Shown here: positions 15,703-24,110 of the stretch, piece by piece
How positions within the stretch are numbered: position 1 is the stretch's first letter
Layout of the letters: every line of letters starts with the position of its first letter
Assembly (NCBI GenBank): GCA_003252385.1
Contig: QKEH01000159.1
Location: 1-55,483, forward strand
Source: Bacteroidota bacterium
GTDB lineage: Bacteria > Bacteroidota > Bacteroidia > Bacteroidales > UBA10428
Reading direction: 5' to 3'
Length of the DNA stretch: 55,483 nucleotides
Translations under genes and position numbers: made by a program
The notes under the pieces: model-generated
Databases searched by the model: none
Told to the model about the DNA's origin: nothing
What the model saw: only the letters and a program-made list of their open reading frames with translations

Positions 15703-16539
15703 ATGAAAAAACTGAATTTGTTTTTAGGCCTTAGCGCCTTGAGTCTGGGAGTGCTTTTTACATCGTGTAACAAAGATGAGGATCCGGCTGCTGCCCCTGT
15801 AATCAGCTTTGATCAAACCAGTCCGGTGGTTTTAGCGGCAGGTGTAGATAGCACCGTATTAACCGGTACCATCAAAGCGGACGGGAAATTAAGTAGCATA
15901 AAAATCAGTAAAACAGTTGGAACTACCGAGTCTACCCTTGAAACGATTACCAGTTTTGACGAAGGTGATTTTACTTCATCCGATGACATTAACTGCAATT
16001 TCCGTTATGCGGTAAGTGATATTACTGCCACTACAACCATTGCTATCGAAGTAACCGACAAGGAAGATCAAACCACCAAAACCTCTATTGAAATTCAAGT
16101 AACAGCGCTTGGTGTACTGACCTCAAAAGGTACATCCCAATTAGGAGCAGGCGGTAATTTAACACTGCCCAGCTACTACTCTGTGCAAACCGATCAGACT
16201 TATTCTTTAAGTGCAGCACGTACCAATGCAAGTATTCTGGATATCGTGTTCACATCAACTGCTTCGGTAGCCAAATTTATTTCGCCTAAAGATGCCAGTG
16301 ATGCAACAATTAGCGGAGCCAACCGCACCACTTTGTATGCGTCCACCAGCATTGCTTTTGACGCGATTACCGCTGAACAAGTGGCTGCTGCTTCTCTTAG
16401 TGCCGACAATATTACCGTAGCACAGGGCGATGTGATTATTTTTGAAACCACTGAAGGAACCAGAGGTGTGTTCGAAGTAACCCAACTTACTATTGCCACC
16501 GATGGTTCTACAACGATTGACATTAAAGTAAAAGAATAG
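15703..16539 (+). CDS. lipoprotein of unknown function
   Basis: A 278-residue surface or periplasmic protein with a lipoprotein signal ending FTSC, then KDEDP (Cys at about 22). The body is rich in Thr, Ser, Ala and Val with alternating short strands, consistent with beta-sandwich (Ig-like) domains: one at about 35-130 ending in a TSIEIQV strand, and a second part to the end. The aspartate-rich tail of the signal (NKDED) is typical of surface-exposed Bacteroidota lipoproteins. I recognise no enzyme motif. It is monocistronic with a strong terminator after it. Confidence 0.8.
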   Translation: MKKLNLFLGLSALSLGVLFTSCNKDEDPAAAPVISFDQTSPVVLAAGVDSTVLTGTIKADGKLSSIKISKTVGTTESTLETITSFDEGDFTSSDDINCNFRYAVSDITATTTIAIEVTDKEDQTTKTSIEIQVTALGVLTSKGTSQLGAGGNLTLPSYYSVQTDQTYSLSAARTNASILDIVFTSTASVAKFISPKDASDATISGANRTTLYASTSIAFDAITAEQVAAASLSADNITVAQGDVIIFETTEGTRGVFEVTQLTIATDGSTTIDIKVKE

Positions 16540-16556
16540 TTTTAGTTTTACTACAT

Positions 16557-16592
16557 AAAAAAGGCTGGCAGATGTTGCCGGCCTTTTTTTAT
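16557..16592 (+). terminator. rho-independent terminator
   Basis: GGCTGGCA and TGCCGGCC pair around a GATGT-type loop and are flanked by A6 and T7, 20 bases after the lipoprotein stop codon. This is a textbook terminator for the plus strand. Confidence 0.85.
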
Positions 16593-16664
16593 TTGGCAGG
16601 TATAGAAATGAAAAGAATGGCAGCTTTTAACATTTTAGTACTTTCGTGCCATAAATCCTATTAA

Positions 16665-17792
16665 ATGAAGATTGCTGTTAACACTCGCTTATTATTACCC
16701 GGAAAGCTCGAAGGCATTGGATGGTTTGCCTGCGAAACCCTGCGCCGTATTACCCAGCAGCACCCCGAGCACGAATTTGTTTTTATCTTCGACCGGCCAT
16801 ATAGTGAGGAATTTTTGTTTAGTTCCAATATTACTCCGGTGGTTACTTACCCCCAAGCCCGGCACCCAGTACTTTGGTATCTGTTTTTCGATTGGGGAGT
16901 GCCCCCTGTACTTCGAAAACACAAACCCGATTTGTTCTTCTCGCCCGATGGTTGGTTGAGTTTGCGAACCCGGGTACCCTCCATGCCCGTTATTCACGAT
17001 CTGAACTTTTTTCACAATCCCCAATGGGTATCGCGTGGGCCTCGTCAATACTACAACTATTTTTTTCCCCGTTTCATACGGCAGGCAAAACGTATTGCCA
17101 CCGTATCGGAATTTTCGAAACAGGATATTTCCAATCGTTTTTTGGTGGGTCCCGAAAGGATTGATGTGGTGTACAACGGTGCCAACAACACGTACAAGCC
17201 GCTTTCTGGCGAGGAAGTTCAGGTAACTCGTGATACCTATACCCGGGGGAAACCCTATTTTCTTTTTTTGAGCCTGGTGCATCCACGGAAAAATCTTACC
17301 CGAATAATTGCTGCCTACAATCAATTTCGAGAAAAAACCAGCGCCGGAGTTCTTCTTCTGGTAGTGGGTTCCACCAAGTATTGGACCGACGATACTCGTG
17401 AAGCCTGGGAACAATCACCCTATAGCGACGACATTATCTTCACCGGCCGCTTAAACGGCGAAGCGTTGAACCATGTTATGGCCTCTTGTTTGGCACTGGT
17501 GTATGCTTCGTTGTTCGAAGGATTTGGTATTCCCATACTGGAAGCGCTCTATTGCAAGGTGCCAGTTATTGCCTCCAATACCAGTTCGATGCCGGAGGTG
17601 GGTGGAGATGCGGTTCATTATGTGGACCCGTATAGTGTGTCGTCGATTACGGATGGCCTGGTAAAAATCTATTCCGATCCGGCATATAGCGAAGCGCTTA
17701 CCCAAAAAGGGGTGGCGCAGGCTTCGAAATTTACCTGGGATCGCACGGCCGATTTGCTGTGGGCGGGTATGGAGAAAGCTTTGGCGAAATAA
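16665..17792 (+). CDS. GT4-type glycosyltransferase
   Basis: A 375-residue retaining glycosyltransferase of the GT-B fold, likely acting in envelope glycan or LPS/capsule synthesis at the inner membrane face. N-terminal Rossmann region starts MKIAVNTRLLLPGKLEGIGW. The donor-binding half has FLFLSLVHPRKNLTRIIAAY, a TGRLNGEALNHVMASC segment and the E-x7-E motif in SLFEGFGIPILEALYCKVPV. It stands alone, not in a visible polysaccharide operon. The acceptor cannot be predicted. Confidence 0.9.
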   Translation: MKIAVNTRLLLPGKLEGIGWFACETLRRITQQHPEHEFVFIFDRPYSEEFLFSSNITPVVTYPQARHPVLWYLFFDWGVPPVLRKHKPDLFFSPDGWLSLRTRVPSMPVIHDLNFFHNPQWVSRGPRQYYNYFFPRFIRQAKRIATVSEFSKQDISNRFLVGPERIDVVYNGANNTYKPLSGEEVQVTRDTYTRGKPYFLFLSLVHPRKNLTRIIAAYNQFREKTSAGVLLLVVGSTKYWTDDTREAWEQSPYSDDIIFTGRLNGEALNHVMASCLALVYASLFEGFGIPILEALYCKVPVIASNTSSMPEVGGDAVHYVDPYSVSSITDGLVKIYSDPAYSEALTQKGVAQASKFTWDRTADLLWAGMEKALAK

Positions 17793-17944
17793 AAATCGGC
17801 AGTTAAGTAACAGCCAAAAGAGCAGTGATTGCAACCCCGACAGCCTGATATATCGTGTTGTGATTGTTTTGGGGGTACAAAACCTGTTGATTTTTAGCAT
17901 CCTGTTTTATACTTTTACCGTTCCCTAACACTAATAAACAACCT

Positions 17945-18541
17945 ATGAAGAAGCTAAATATCTGCTGTTTGGCAGTATGGCTTGTTTTTTTTCAACCTGC
18001 TCTAATAGCCGGGGAAGACCCCGAAAGCTGTTTGCTGTTTTCCATAACATCCGAAAGCATGGCCCGGCTGGGTGTGGTAAATACCGACCGGGTAAGTGCC
18101 AGTCTTCAAATCGTGAACAAGGAGGGGAACACCTTCCTGAACCAACCGGTGTCCGGTAATTCCACTTTTTTTAAACTGGTTAACCTCAAGAGTTTACCCG
18201 ATGGAGTCTATACGGTAACTCTTAATTCAAAGGGAACACTTTATAACCGAAAGTTTACGGTTCAAAAGGCTCAGGCAACAATTGAAAAAATCCCGGTTCG
18301 TACCCCGCCGCGTTTTAAAATGGTGGACAACAACAGCCTGATCATCAGTTATCACAACTCGTTCAGTGAAATGGTAAATATCTTCTTCATTCGGGGGGAT
18401 GAAGTGGTGTTTGAAGATCGAGGAATATCTGCTCTCCAAATTTTAAAACGCTATCCTCTGGAGAAACTTCCCCGCGGCCAGTATACCGTTCAGTTGTATT
18501 CCAATGGGTTGATATACCCATTTTCCATGGTTCTTGAATAG
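17945..18541 (+). CDS. secreted protein of unknown function
   Basis: A 198-residue protein with a cleavable signal peptide (hydrophobic CLAVWLVFFQPALIAG). The rest looks like two related beta-rich units: LKSLPDGVYTVTLNSKGTLY at about 80-100 and LEKLPRGQYTVQLYSNGLIY near the C terminus. Both resemble the final strands of T9SS-type or fibronectin-like folds (a pattern of PxGxYxVxLxSxG). No catalytic motif is seen. Six bases separate it from the TPR gene, so the two are probably one operon with a joint envelope role. Confidence 0.75.
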   Translation: MKKLNICCLAVWLVFFQPALIAGEDPESCLLFSITSESMARLGVVNTDRVSASLQIVNKEGNTFLNQPVSGNSTFFKLVNLKSLPDGVYTVTLNSKGTLYNRKFTVQKAQATIEKIPVRTPPRFKMVDNNSLIISYHNSFSEMVNIFFIRGDEVVFEDRGISALQILKRYPLEKLPRGQYTVQLYSNGLIYPFSMVLE

Positions 18542-18547
18542 TACATT

Positions 18548-19498
18548 ATGAAATCCTGTCAACTCCTTTTTCTTCTTACTCTGTTATTGGTATGTGGCCT
18601 GACTTATGGCAATCAGGAAGCGGACACCCATTACCGGGCTGCCTATCAATCTTTTGATGCCGGGCACTTCGAACAGGCTTTAGCGCAAGCTTCTTCTGCC
18701 TTACAGGTGGACTCAACGGTAGCCGATTATTTCCTGCTTCGGGCTCGTGTGTATTTCAAACTGGGGAAATACAACCAGACCATTAGCGATTGTTATTCCG
18801 TTTCGCGCATACAGCCTCGCATGCCTCAGGTGTACCTCTTGCGCGGACAAGTAGCCCTGGTAACGGAGAGTTATGTGGGTGCTGTTATGCTACTCGGCAA
18901 AGCAATTGAAAGTTCCAGCGATGCAACGCTTACCGGTGAAGCATACTTCCTTAGAGGCAAAGCCAACACGGCATTGAAACGATACCCCGCCGCTCTGGAT
19001 GATTTCAAGAAGGCGCAACAGTATCCTGGTTCCGGAGAAGAGATTGAACGAGCCATGACCTATGCCTATATGCAGGCAGGCCAGTTGGAGGAAGCTACGG
19101 CACTTAACAAACAACTGCTCACCCAAACACCTGAAGATCCGTCGATGTACCTGATGCAAGCCCAGATTGCTCAAAAAAAGGGAGATATTGCTACGGCGGA
19201 GGGCGCGTATGAAAAGTATATCGGTTTGGTACCTGAGGACTATACGGCCTACCATGCCCTGGCTTGCATTTACTTCGATAAAAAGGATGGCGATAAGGCT
19301 TTGATGCACTTGCAACATGCCATACTGCTGGAACCTGGCGAACCGGCACTTTATAAAACACATGGGCAGGTTTTACTGATCCAGGGGAAAACCGAAATGG
19401 GTTGTAATTCTTTATTTAAAGCGTTGCAGCTGGGTTATCTGGATAAATACGGATACGATCTGTTGGAGCTGTATAAGCAATCCTGCGAAACCGAGTAG
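18548..19498 (+). CDS. secreted tetratricopeptide-repeat protein
   Basis: A 316-residue protein with a signal peptide (LLFLLTLLLVCGLTYG) and about seven TPR-like units, for example HYRAAYQSFDAGHFEQALAQ, DYFLLRARVYFKLGKYNQT and AYHALACIYFDKKDGDKAL. TPR proteins are scaffolds for protein assembly; this one would act in the periplasm. It follows the secreted 198-residue protein by six bases and ends in a hairpin that includes its stop codon. Confidence 0.88.
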   Translation: MKSCQLLFLLTLLLVCGLTYGNQEADTHYRAAYQSFDAGHFEQALAQASSALQVDSTVADYFLLRARVYFKLGKYNQTISDCYSVSRIQPRMPQVYLLRGQVALVTESYVGAVMLLGKAIESSSDATLTGEAYFLRGKANTALKRYPAALDDFKKAQQYPGSGEEIERAMTYAYMQAGQLEEATALNKQLLTQTPEDPSMYLMQAQIAQKKGDIATAEGAYEKYIGLVPEDYTAYHALACIYFDKKDGDKALMHLQHAILLEPGEPALYKTHGQVLLIQGKTEMGCNSLFKALQLGYLDKYGYDLLELYKQSCETE

Positions 19499-19514
19499 GC
19501 TCGATTTCGCAGGA
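19481..19514 (+). terminator. hairpin spanning the TPR gene stop codon
   Basis: TCCTGCGAAA (19481-19490) pairs with TTTCGCAGGA (19505-19514), and an inner CGAG/CTCG stem closes it. The TAG stop lies within the loop. There is no strong T tract, so termination efficiency is uncertain. Confidence 0.5.
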
Positions 19515-19530
19515 TGATCTCAAAATAAAA

Positions 19531-19556
19531 CAGGGCTTCGCGATAGCGAAGCCCTG
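19531..19556 (-). terminator. strong terminator after the TonB receptor gene
   Basis: CAGGGCTTCGC and GCGAAGCCCTG form an 11-bp perfect stem with a four-base loop. On the minus strand it is followed by TTTTATTTT, about 35 bases after the receptor stop. Confidence 0.8.
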
Positions 19557-19590
19557 CAAGGTTACCCGAAAGAAGGTGTTATGGTTTTGA

Positions 19591-21693
19591 TTAGAAGCCG
19601 TTTAGTTTGTAAGCAATTCCTCCAATGATCCAACGGCCAGGTTGTTCCATGCTGCCTACATCAATATAATCGGCATCCAGCAAGTTGGTCGCTTCAAGAG
19701 AAAAGGTGAAGTTGAGGAAGGTATAATCGGCTTTGGCATCGACCAGCCAATACGCCTTATAAGGGTGTTGGGTATAGGTCTTTTGAATAAAATCGTATCC
19801 CTGGTAGCTTCCGGTGCGCTCGGCGTAGGCGGTGTTTACCGACATAACCAGATTGCGGAAGAGGGTTCGGGAGAATTGTCCGGAAAATTTCTGGCGGAGA
19901 TGGGAATATTTCAGGAAGTTGCCAATTAAATTTTTATCTACATCCATATAGGTGTAATTCAGGCGAACCGTGCTGAGCAGGTACTTTACCACAGGGGTTT
20001 GCGATACGTCTATTTGGGCGCTGCATTCTACCCCTTTAGAATGGTAGTATGGAACATTGATGGGTTTGAATTTGTTCTCGTCTTGAAACCAAACCCAGTC
20101 GATGGTGTTTGAACCTTCCATCAGAAAGTAGTTGACCGAGAGGTTAATTGTTCGATCCTGCCATTGCAAACCACCTTCGTAGGACTGCATCTCGTAGGAA
20201 GCCAGATTGTTATTGCCCGTATTGTTCGGATCGTTATAGGTGAGGTCGGTAAAGGTGGGGTGACCCAGAGTGTAGTTGTAACTACCTAAGACAGATAGGT
20301 GGCTAATAACTCGATATCGTGCATCAATACCGGGGAAGAAGTTGAGTTCGTCGGGCAGGTACGAATTCCAGTTGGCCAGCAGACCGGCGGAGATCATCAG
20401 GTTGTCCGTTGCATACTGTTGTTCCAGATGCAGGTCAAAATTGGTGCGGTTATCACTCAGGGTGTAGAGAGCATCGTAGCCCCGAACGGGAATTTTTGTC
20501 CCCCGGTTGTATCCAATGCTATTACTGATAATATTTTCGGAACGGGTATGAAATCCCAGCGTAGTGGTACCCAGAAACCATTTGGTGGAAAGGTTCAGTT
20601 TTGCACCCATCACATCGTTAATATGGTGGTTGGTGTAGACAAAACTGGTATCGAAGGTTGTGTTTTTCGGGTTATTGCTGATTGACTGATTATTTTCCAC
20701 CCGGTACCAGTCGTCATCCACCCGGAACATTTCCCAACGGTCGCGGTGGCGGCGCCAATATACCTGGGGATGTATTTTTATTTTCTTACCGGTTTTATAT
20801 CCCACAGCCGCATAGGTCATCTGGTTTTCTTCAAACTGATCGGGATATTTTGGGGTGTAGAAACTGTTGGAACCGAAAGCCCGGTCGGTGTATCCCAGTT
20901 GGATATCCAGTATGCCATCAGGGGTAAGCACGTTGCCATGGTAAAATACCGATTGGCGTTTAAAATCGGTATTGGGGGCGTATCCATCGCTAAAGGCGTT
21001 GTTGTAGTGCACTAAATTTCGGGTGTTGCCGGTTACCAGATTGAGGGTAATGGCATTGCTGAAGAAGTCGTATTGGCCGTAGCGGCTCGACAGGCTCAGC
21101 GAATTTACTTCCGAAGGGCGGGTTACAAAGTTGACGGCTCCCGAAATGGCATTGGCTCCGTGCACCCTGGATGCCGGGCCATTGAGAATTTCGATACGGC
21201 TTATGGCTTGTGTTTCTACCGGAAGGTTTAAGCTTAAATGTCCGGTTTGGGGGTCTGAAATGTTGATTCCGTTGAGGAGAAAGAGATTGTGGTCGAAGGA
21301 ACTACCACGGATACTGAGGTCGGACTGGATGCCTGCTTTGCCGCGCTGGCGCAGGTCGATGTTGGCGGAATAGGTAAGGAGATCGGTGAGGCTTTGCGCC
21401 GGGGAATGCTCAATATCGGTTGAGGTTATCACTGAAACCAACCGGGGAAGTTCCTGCAGAACTGCCGGACTCATTTGACTGACTACTTCCACTTCCTCCA
21501 GATCGTACTCCTGACTTACCCGGGTGGTGTCGTCCTGGGCTATGCTGGTTGCAGGTGCTGCAATCAGGGTGTATGCCAGGGCAATATTCGATATGTGTAC
21601 CACCTTGCGCAGGGAACTGAATACCGAATACTTCTTCCGCTTAAATTGCTGAAAGAAGATTTTCTTTCCATTGTTTACTTTGTTTGTATTCAT
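19591..21693 (-). CDS. TonB-dependent outer membrane receptor
   Basis: A 700-residue outer-membrane active transporter. After an export signal (ALAYTLIAAPATSIAQ) comes a TonB-box-like LEEVEVVS, the plug domain (VSVITSTDIEHSPAQSLTDLL, then LSIRGSSFDHNLFLLNG, and GPASRVHGANAISGAVNFVT), and a beta barrel ending in a C-terminal aromatic-type strand (GGIAYKLNGF). It resembles BtuB/FepA-type receptors and has no N-terminal carboxypeptidase-like domain. No cobalamin riboswitch is visible in the upstream 150 bases, so a vitamin B12 ligand is not supported. The start is the ATG at 21693; an upstream TATCTTTG box supports it. Confidence 0.9.
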   Translation of the reverse strand: MNTNKVNNGKKIFFQQFKRKKYSVFSSLRKVVHISNIALAYTLIAAPATSIAQDDTTRVSQEYDLEEVEVVSQMSPAVLQELPRLVSVITSTDIEHSPAQSLTDLLTYSANIDLRQRGKAGIQSDLSIRGSSFDHNLFLLNGINISDPQTGHLSLNLPVETQAISRIEILNGPASRVHGANAISGAVNFVTRPSEVNSLSLSSRYGQYDFFSNAITLNLVTGNTRNLVHYNNAFSDGYAPNTDFKRQSVFYHGNVLTPDGILDIQLGYTDRAFGSNSFYTPKYPDQFEENQMTYAAVGYKTGKKIKIHPQVYWRRHRDRWEMFRVDDDWYRVENNQSISNNPKNTTFDTSFVYTNHHINDVMGAKLNLSTKWFLGTTTLGFHTRSENIISNSIGYNRGTKIPVRGYDALYTLSDNRTNFDLHLEQQYATDNLMISAGLLANWNSYLPDELNFFPGIDARYRVISHLSVLGSYNYTLGHPTFTDLTYNDPNNTGNNNLASYEMQSYEGGLQWQDRTINLSVNYFLMEGSNTIDWVWFQDENKFKPINVPYYHSKGVECSAQIDVSQTPVVKYLLSTVRLNYTYMDVDKNLIGNFLKYSHLRQKFSGQFSRTLFRNLVMSVNTAYAERTGSYQGYDFIQKTYTQHPYKAYWLVDAKADYTFLNFTFSLEATNLLDADYIDVGSMEQPGRWIIGGIAYKLNGF

Positions 21694-21717
21694 ACTTAAG
21701 TGAGTTAAAAATTTGGG

Positions 21718-21725
21718 CAAAGATA
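21718..21725 (-). promoter_or_regulatory. -7 promoter element of the TonB receptor gene
   Basis: On the minus strand this reads TATCTTTG, matching the TAnnTTTG consensus, 24 bases before the ATG at 21693. Confidence 0.5.
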
Positions 21726-21867
21726 GTTAAATAGCATAGGAAAATATTAACTAAGCGCGCACCTGAATGAATCGGGATAGCGATCAAGTGTTTGGATCTG
21801 TTTCGTTTTTAACGCTGTCCGGGAAACAGACTCCGCTCCGGTGTTGAAGACAAAGGCTGTTTTGGAC

Positions 21868-23943
21868 TCAATTATTTTCAATGGGCAGGAAACTGTATTT
21901 TCTGGAGTATTGCAACATCTGCGAGGCATAATCTTTTGCGTAGTGTAGCTGAATATCAATTATTTCTCCGTTTTTTTCAATGGGTTGGTATTCCGGATTG
22001 ACAAATCCACTGTATGCTGCCATGTGTATGGACTCAAAGCGCTTCAGCACCTCCGTGTGGAGCACAGGATCCACTTTTACCCCATAGGTTTCAACCAGTG
22101 TTTTGCCGGCGGTGTAGTCGCCTTCCGATTTGATCCGTTGTATTTCGGCCAGCAGTATGGCAAAAAGCTGGCGTAATTTTTCGTAATCGTTGATGCGGAA
22201 GTAGGTTTTTCCTTCTTTCTGCATTTTTTCAATGATGTTTTCCGACTGACCCTTTTCGTAACACCAACGTGCAATAAGTTGCCGGTTACGCATATGAGCC
22301 TGCTCAATGTTTTTGCCTGGCTCAATGCGCCGTAACTGGGTCATCAGTCCGTTACGAATGTACGACAGGTATTGCGCCTTGGCTGCATCGGGATTCGGCA
22401 GCAGCCCCAGTTCAATCATTTTAGGATCCATGAGGTAGTAGAGGGCAAACAAATCGGCGCGAGCCTCTTCCAGTGGTGCATGGTAATTTTTCAGGGCTTC
22501 GGAGCTTACTCCTTCGATCAATTGGCCCGACCCGTGTCCCAGGCATTCGTGCAGGTCGGTATGCAGGTTGTCGGTTAGCGGACCGAATGTTTTTACCAAT
22601 TTGTATTCGTTGGTATCGTAAGAGAATTCTTCGAGAAACCCCGATTGTAAATTGGCCTGTGCATGGGCCTGCGCAATGTTTTCGAGGCTCACCGACTTAG
22701 ATCCGTAATCTTTTCGAATCCAATCGGAGTTGGGCAGGTTGATGCCCAGGGGGGAGTATGGGTAGCAGTCGCCTCCCAGCATGGCCACGGTAATCACTTT
22801 TGCCGAAATGCCTACTACCTGTTGCTTTTTAAATCGGTCGTCAATGGGTGAGTGGGCTTCGAACCATGGAGCGTTTTGCGAAATAATTTGCGTTCGCCGG
22901 GTAGCTTTCAGGTCGGTAAAATTTACCACGGATTCCCAGCTGCCTTTCATGCCTAAAGGATCGGAATAGGTTTCAATAAAACCATTTACAAAATCAACCT
23001 GAGCCGTATCTGCCACCCATTGAATGTTGTATTCGTCCCAGGTTTTCAGGTCGCCTGTTTCGTAATACCTTATCAACAGGGCAATACCCGCTTGTTGCTC
23101 GGAGGTTTCGGCCACGGTTTGTGCCTGTTGCAGCCAGTAGACGATTTGGTCGATGGCCGGGCCGTACAAACCGCCGCTTTTCCAAACCTGTTCCTCCAAA
23201 ACGCCAGATTTAGCTGACAGGCGTGAATTTAGGCCATAGGAAGGAGGGGAGCTGTCGGAAGGATTTTTCATTTGGTGGTAGAATTCCGTTGCCTCGTGCT
23301 GCGAAACCTGTCGGTAAAAGTTAACCGCCGATTCGGCAACCATATCACTTCCTTCCTTCTGATTTACCTTTTTGTTTAAATATTGAGGGTCAAACAGCAC
23401 CGGGATAAGCGTGTTCAGGGTTTCTTCGGGGGTGGAGCCTTTAAAGGCAGGAAAACCTTCGGGATTTGATTTGTAAACCAGCTCGTTAAAGTAGCCCACA
23501 CTAAAACCGGGCAGTATTTTATCGTTCGAATAGTGGTGGTAAATGCCGTTCCAATACCAAACCTGCTTCAGGTAGGTGAGGAAGGCTTTATACGAATCGG
23601 AACTCATATCGCCGGTGTAGGTGGTGTAAATGTTTTCCAGAACCTGACGAATAGCCAGGTTGTAGCGCCCGTTCTGATCCCAAAGGATGTCGCGCCCGCA
23701 CAGGGCTGCCTGGCTGAGAAAGTATATGAGTTTCTTCTGCCGCAGGTTCAGCTGGTCGAAATTCGGAACCTGATAACGCAGGATGCGCAGGTCAGCAAAT
23801 TGTTCGAGCTGGTAGTTAAAATGGGTATCCGATCCAGCTGATGAATCGGGACTTGTTGTCTGACAACTGGTCGATACTAGCATGCTGCTAAAAATTATTG
23901 ATCGTATGAATGTGGCGGATGTGGTGTTGGATCTGGGTTTCAT
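21868..23943 (-). CDS. M49-family (dipeptidyl peptidase III-like) metallopeptidase lipoprotein
   Basis: A 691-residue zinc exopeptidase that removes dipeptides from peptide N termini. A lipoprotein signal ends VSTSC (Cys at 27), so it is envelope-anchored. The family's HEXXGH-type zinc motif is present as HECLGH at 465-470, and the third ligand glutamate lies in EEARAD at about 492-496. Length fits bacterial DPP III. It is a single gene between the TonB receptor and the STN-domain gene, possibly involved in peptide nutrition. Confidence 0.9.
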   Translation of the reverse strand: MKPRSNTTSATFIRSIIFSSMLVSTSCQTTSPDSSAGSDTHFNYQLEQFADLRILRYQVPNFDQLNLRQKKLIYFLSQAALCGRDILWDQNGRYNLAIRQVLENIYTTYTGDMSSDSYKAFLTYLKQVWYWNGIYHHYSNDKILPGFSVGYFNELVYKSNPEGFPAFKGSTPEETLNTLIPVLFDPQYLNKKVNQKEGSDMVAESAVNFYRQVSQHEATEFYHQMKNPSDSSPPSYGLNSRLSAKSGVLEEQVWKSGGLYGPAIDQIVYWLQQAQTVAETSEQQAGIALLIRYYETGDLKTWDEYNIQWVADTAQVDFVNGFIETYSDPLGMKGSWESVVNFTDLKATRRTQIISQNAPWFEAHSPIDDRFKKQQVVGISAKVITVAMLGGDCYPYSPLGINLPNSDWIRKDYGSKSVSLENIAQAHAQANLQSGFLEEFSYDTNEYKLVKTFGPLTDNLHTDLHECLGHGSGQLIEGVSSEALKNYHAPLEEARADLFALYYLMDPKMIELGLLPNPDAAKAQYLSYIRNGLMTQLRRIEPGKNIEQAHMRNRQLIARWCYEKGQSENIIEKMQKEGKTYFRINDYEKLRQLFAILLAEIQRIKSEGDYTAGKTLVETYGVKVDPVLHTEVLKRFESIHMAAYSGFVNPEYQPIEKNGEIIDIQLHYAKDYASQMLQYSRKYSFLPIENN

Positions 23944-24110
23944 TACATAAAACTACGAGTTTTATGCCAACTTTTTACATGTATACAGATAAACAGGATG
24001 AAGCGGTGAATGTTTTAAAATCAGTCGGTAATGAGCTACTTGATCTCCGGTGCCGGGAGTATAAGCTCCACTTATTATATGGTCGACTTGGTATACCATG
24101 TTAACCTCAA

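Noticed and set aside
16695-17414. 239-codon minus-strand frame opposite the glycosyltransferase
   Set aside because: The plus-strand gene carries the GT4 E-x7-E motif and the donor-binding pattern. The minus frame is compositional shadow.
21718-21867. Cobalamin riboswitch for the TonB receptor at 19591-21693
   Set aside because: I looked for the B12 box and GCCACTG core in the 150 bases upstream and saw neither. Only a TATCTTTG promoter box is visible.
23944-24110. Small plus-strand frame between the M49 and STN genes
   Set aside because: A 46-codon frame starting at about 23963 has no signal, motif or ribosome-binding site of note, and the gap is short.
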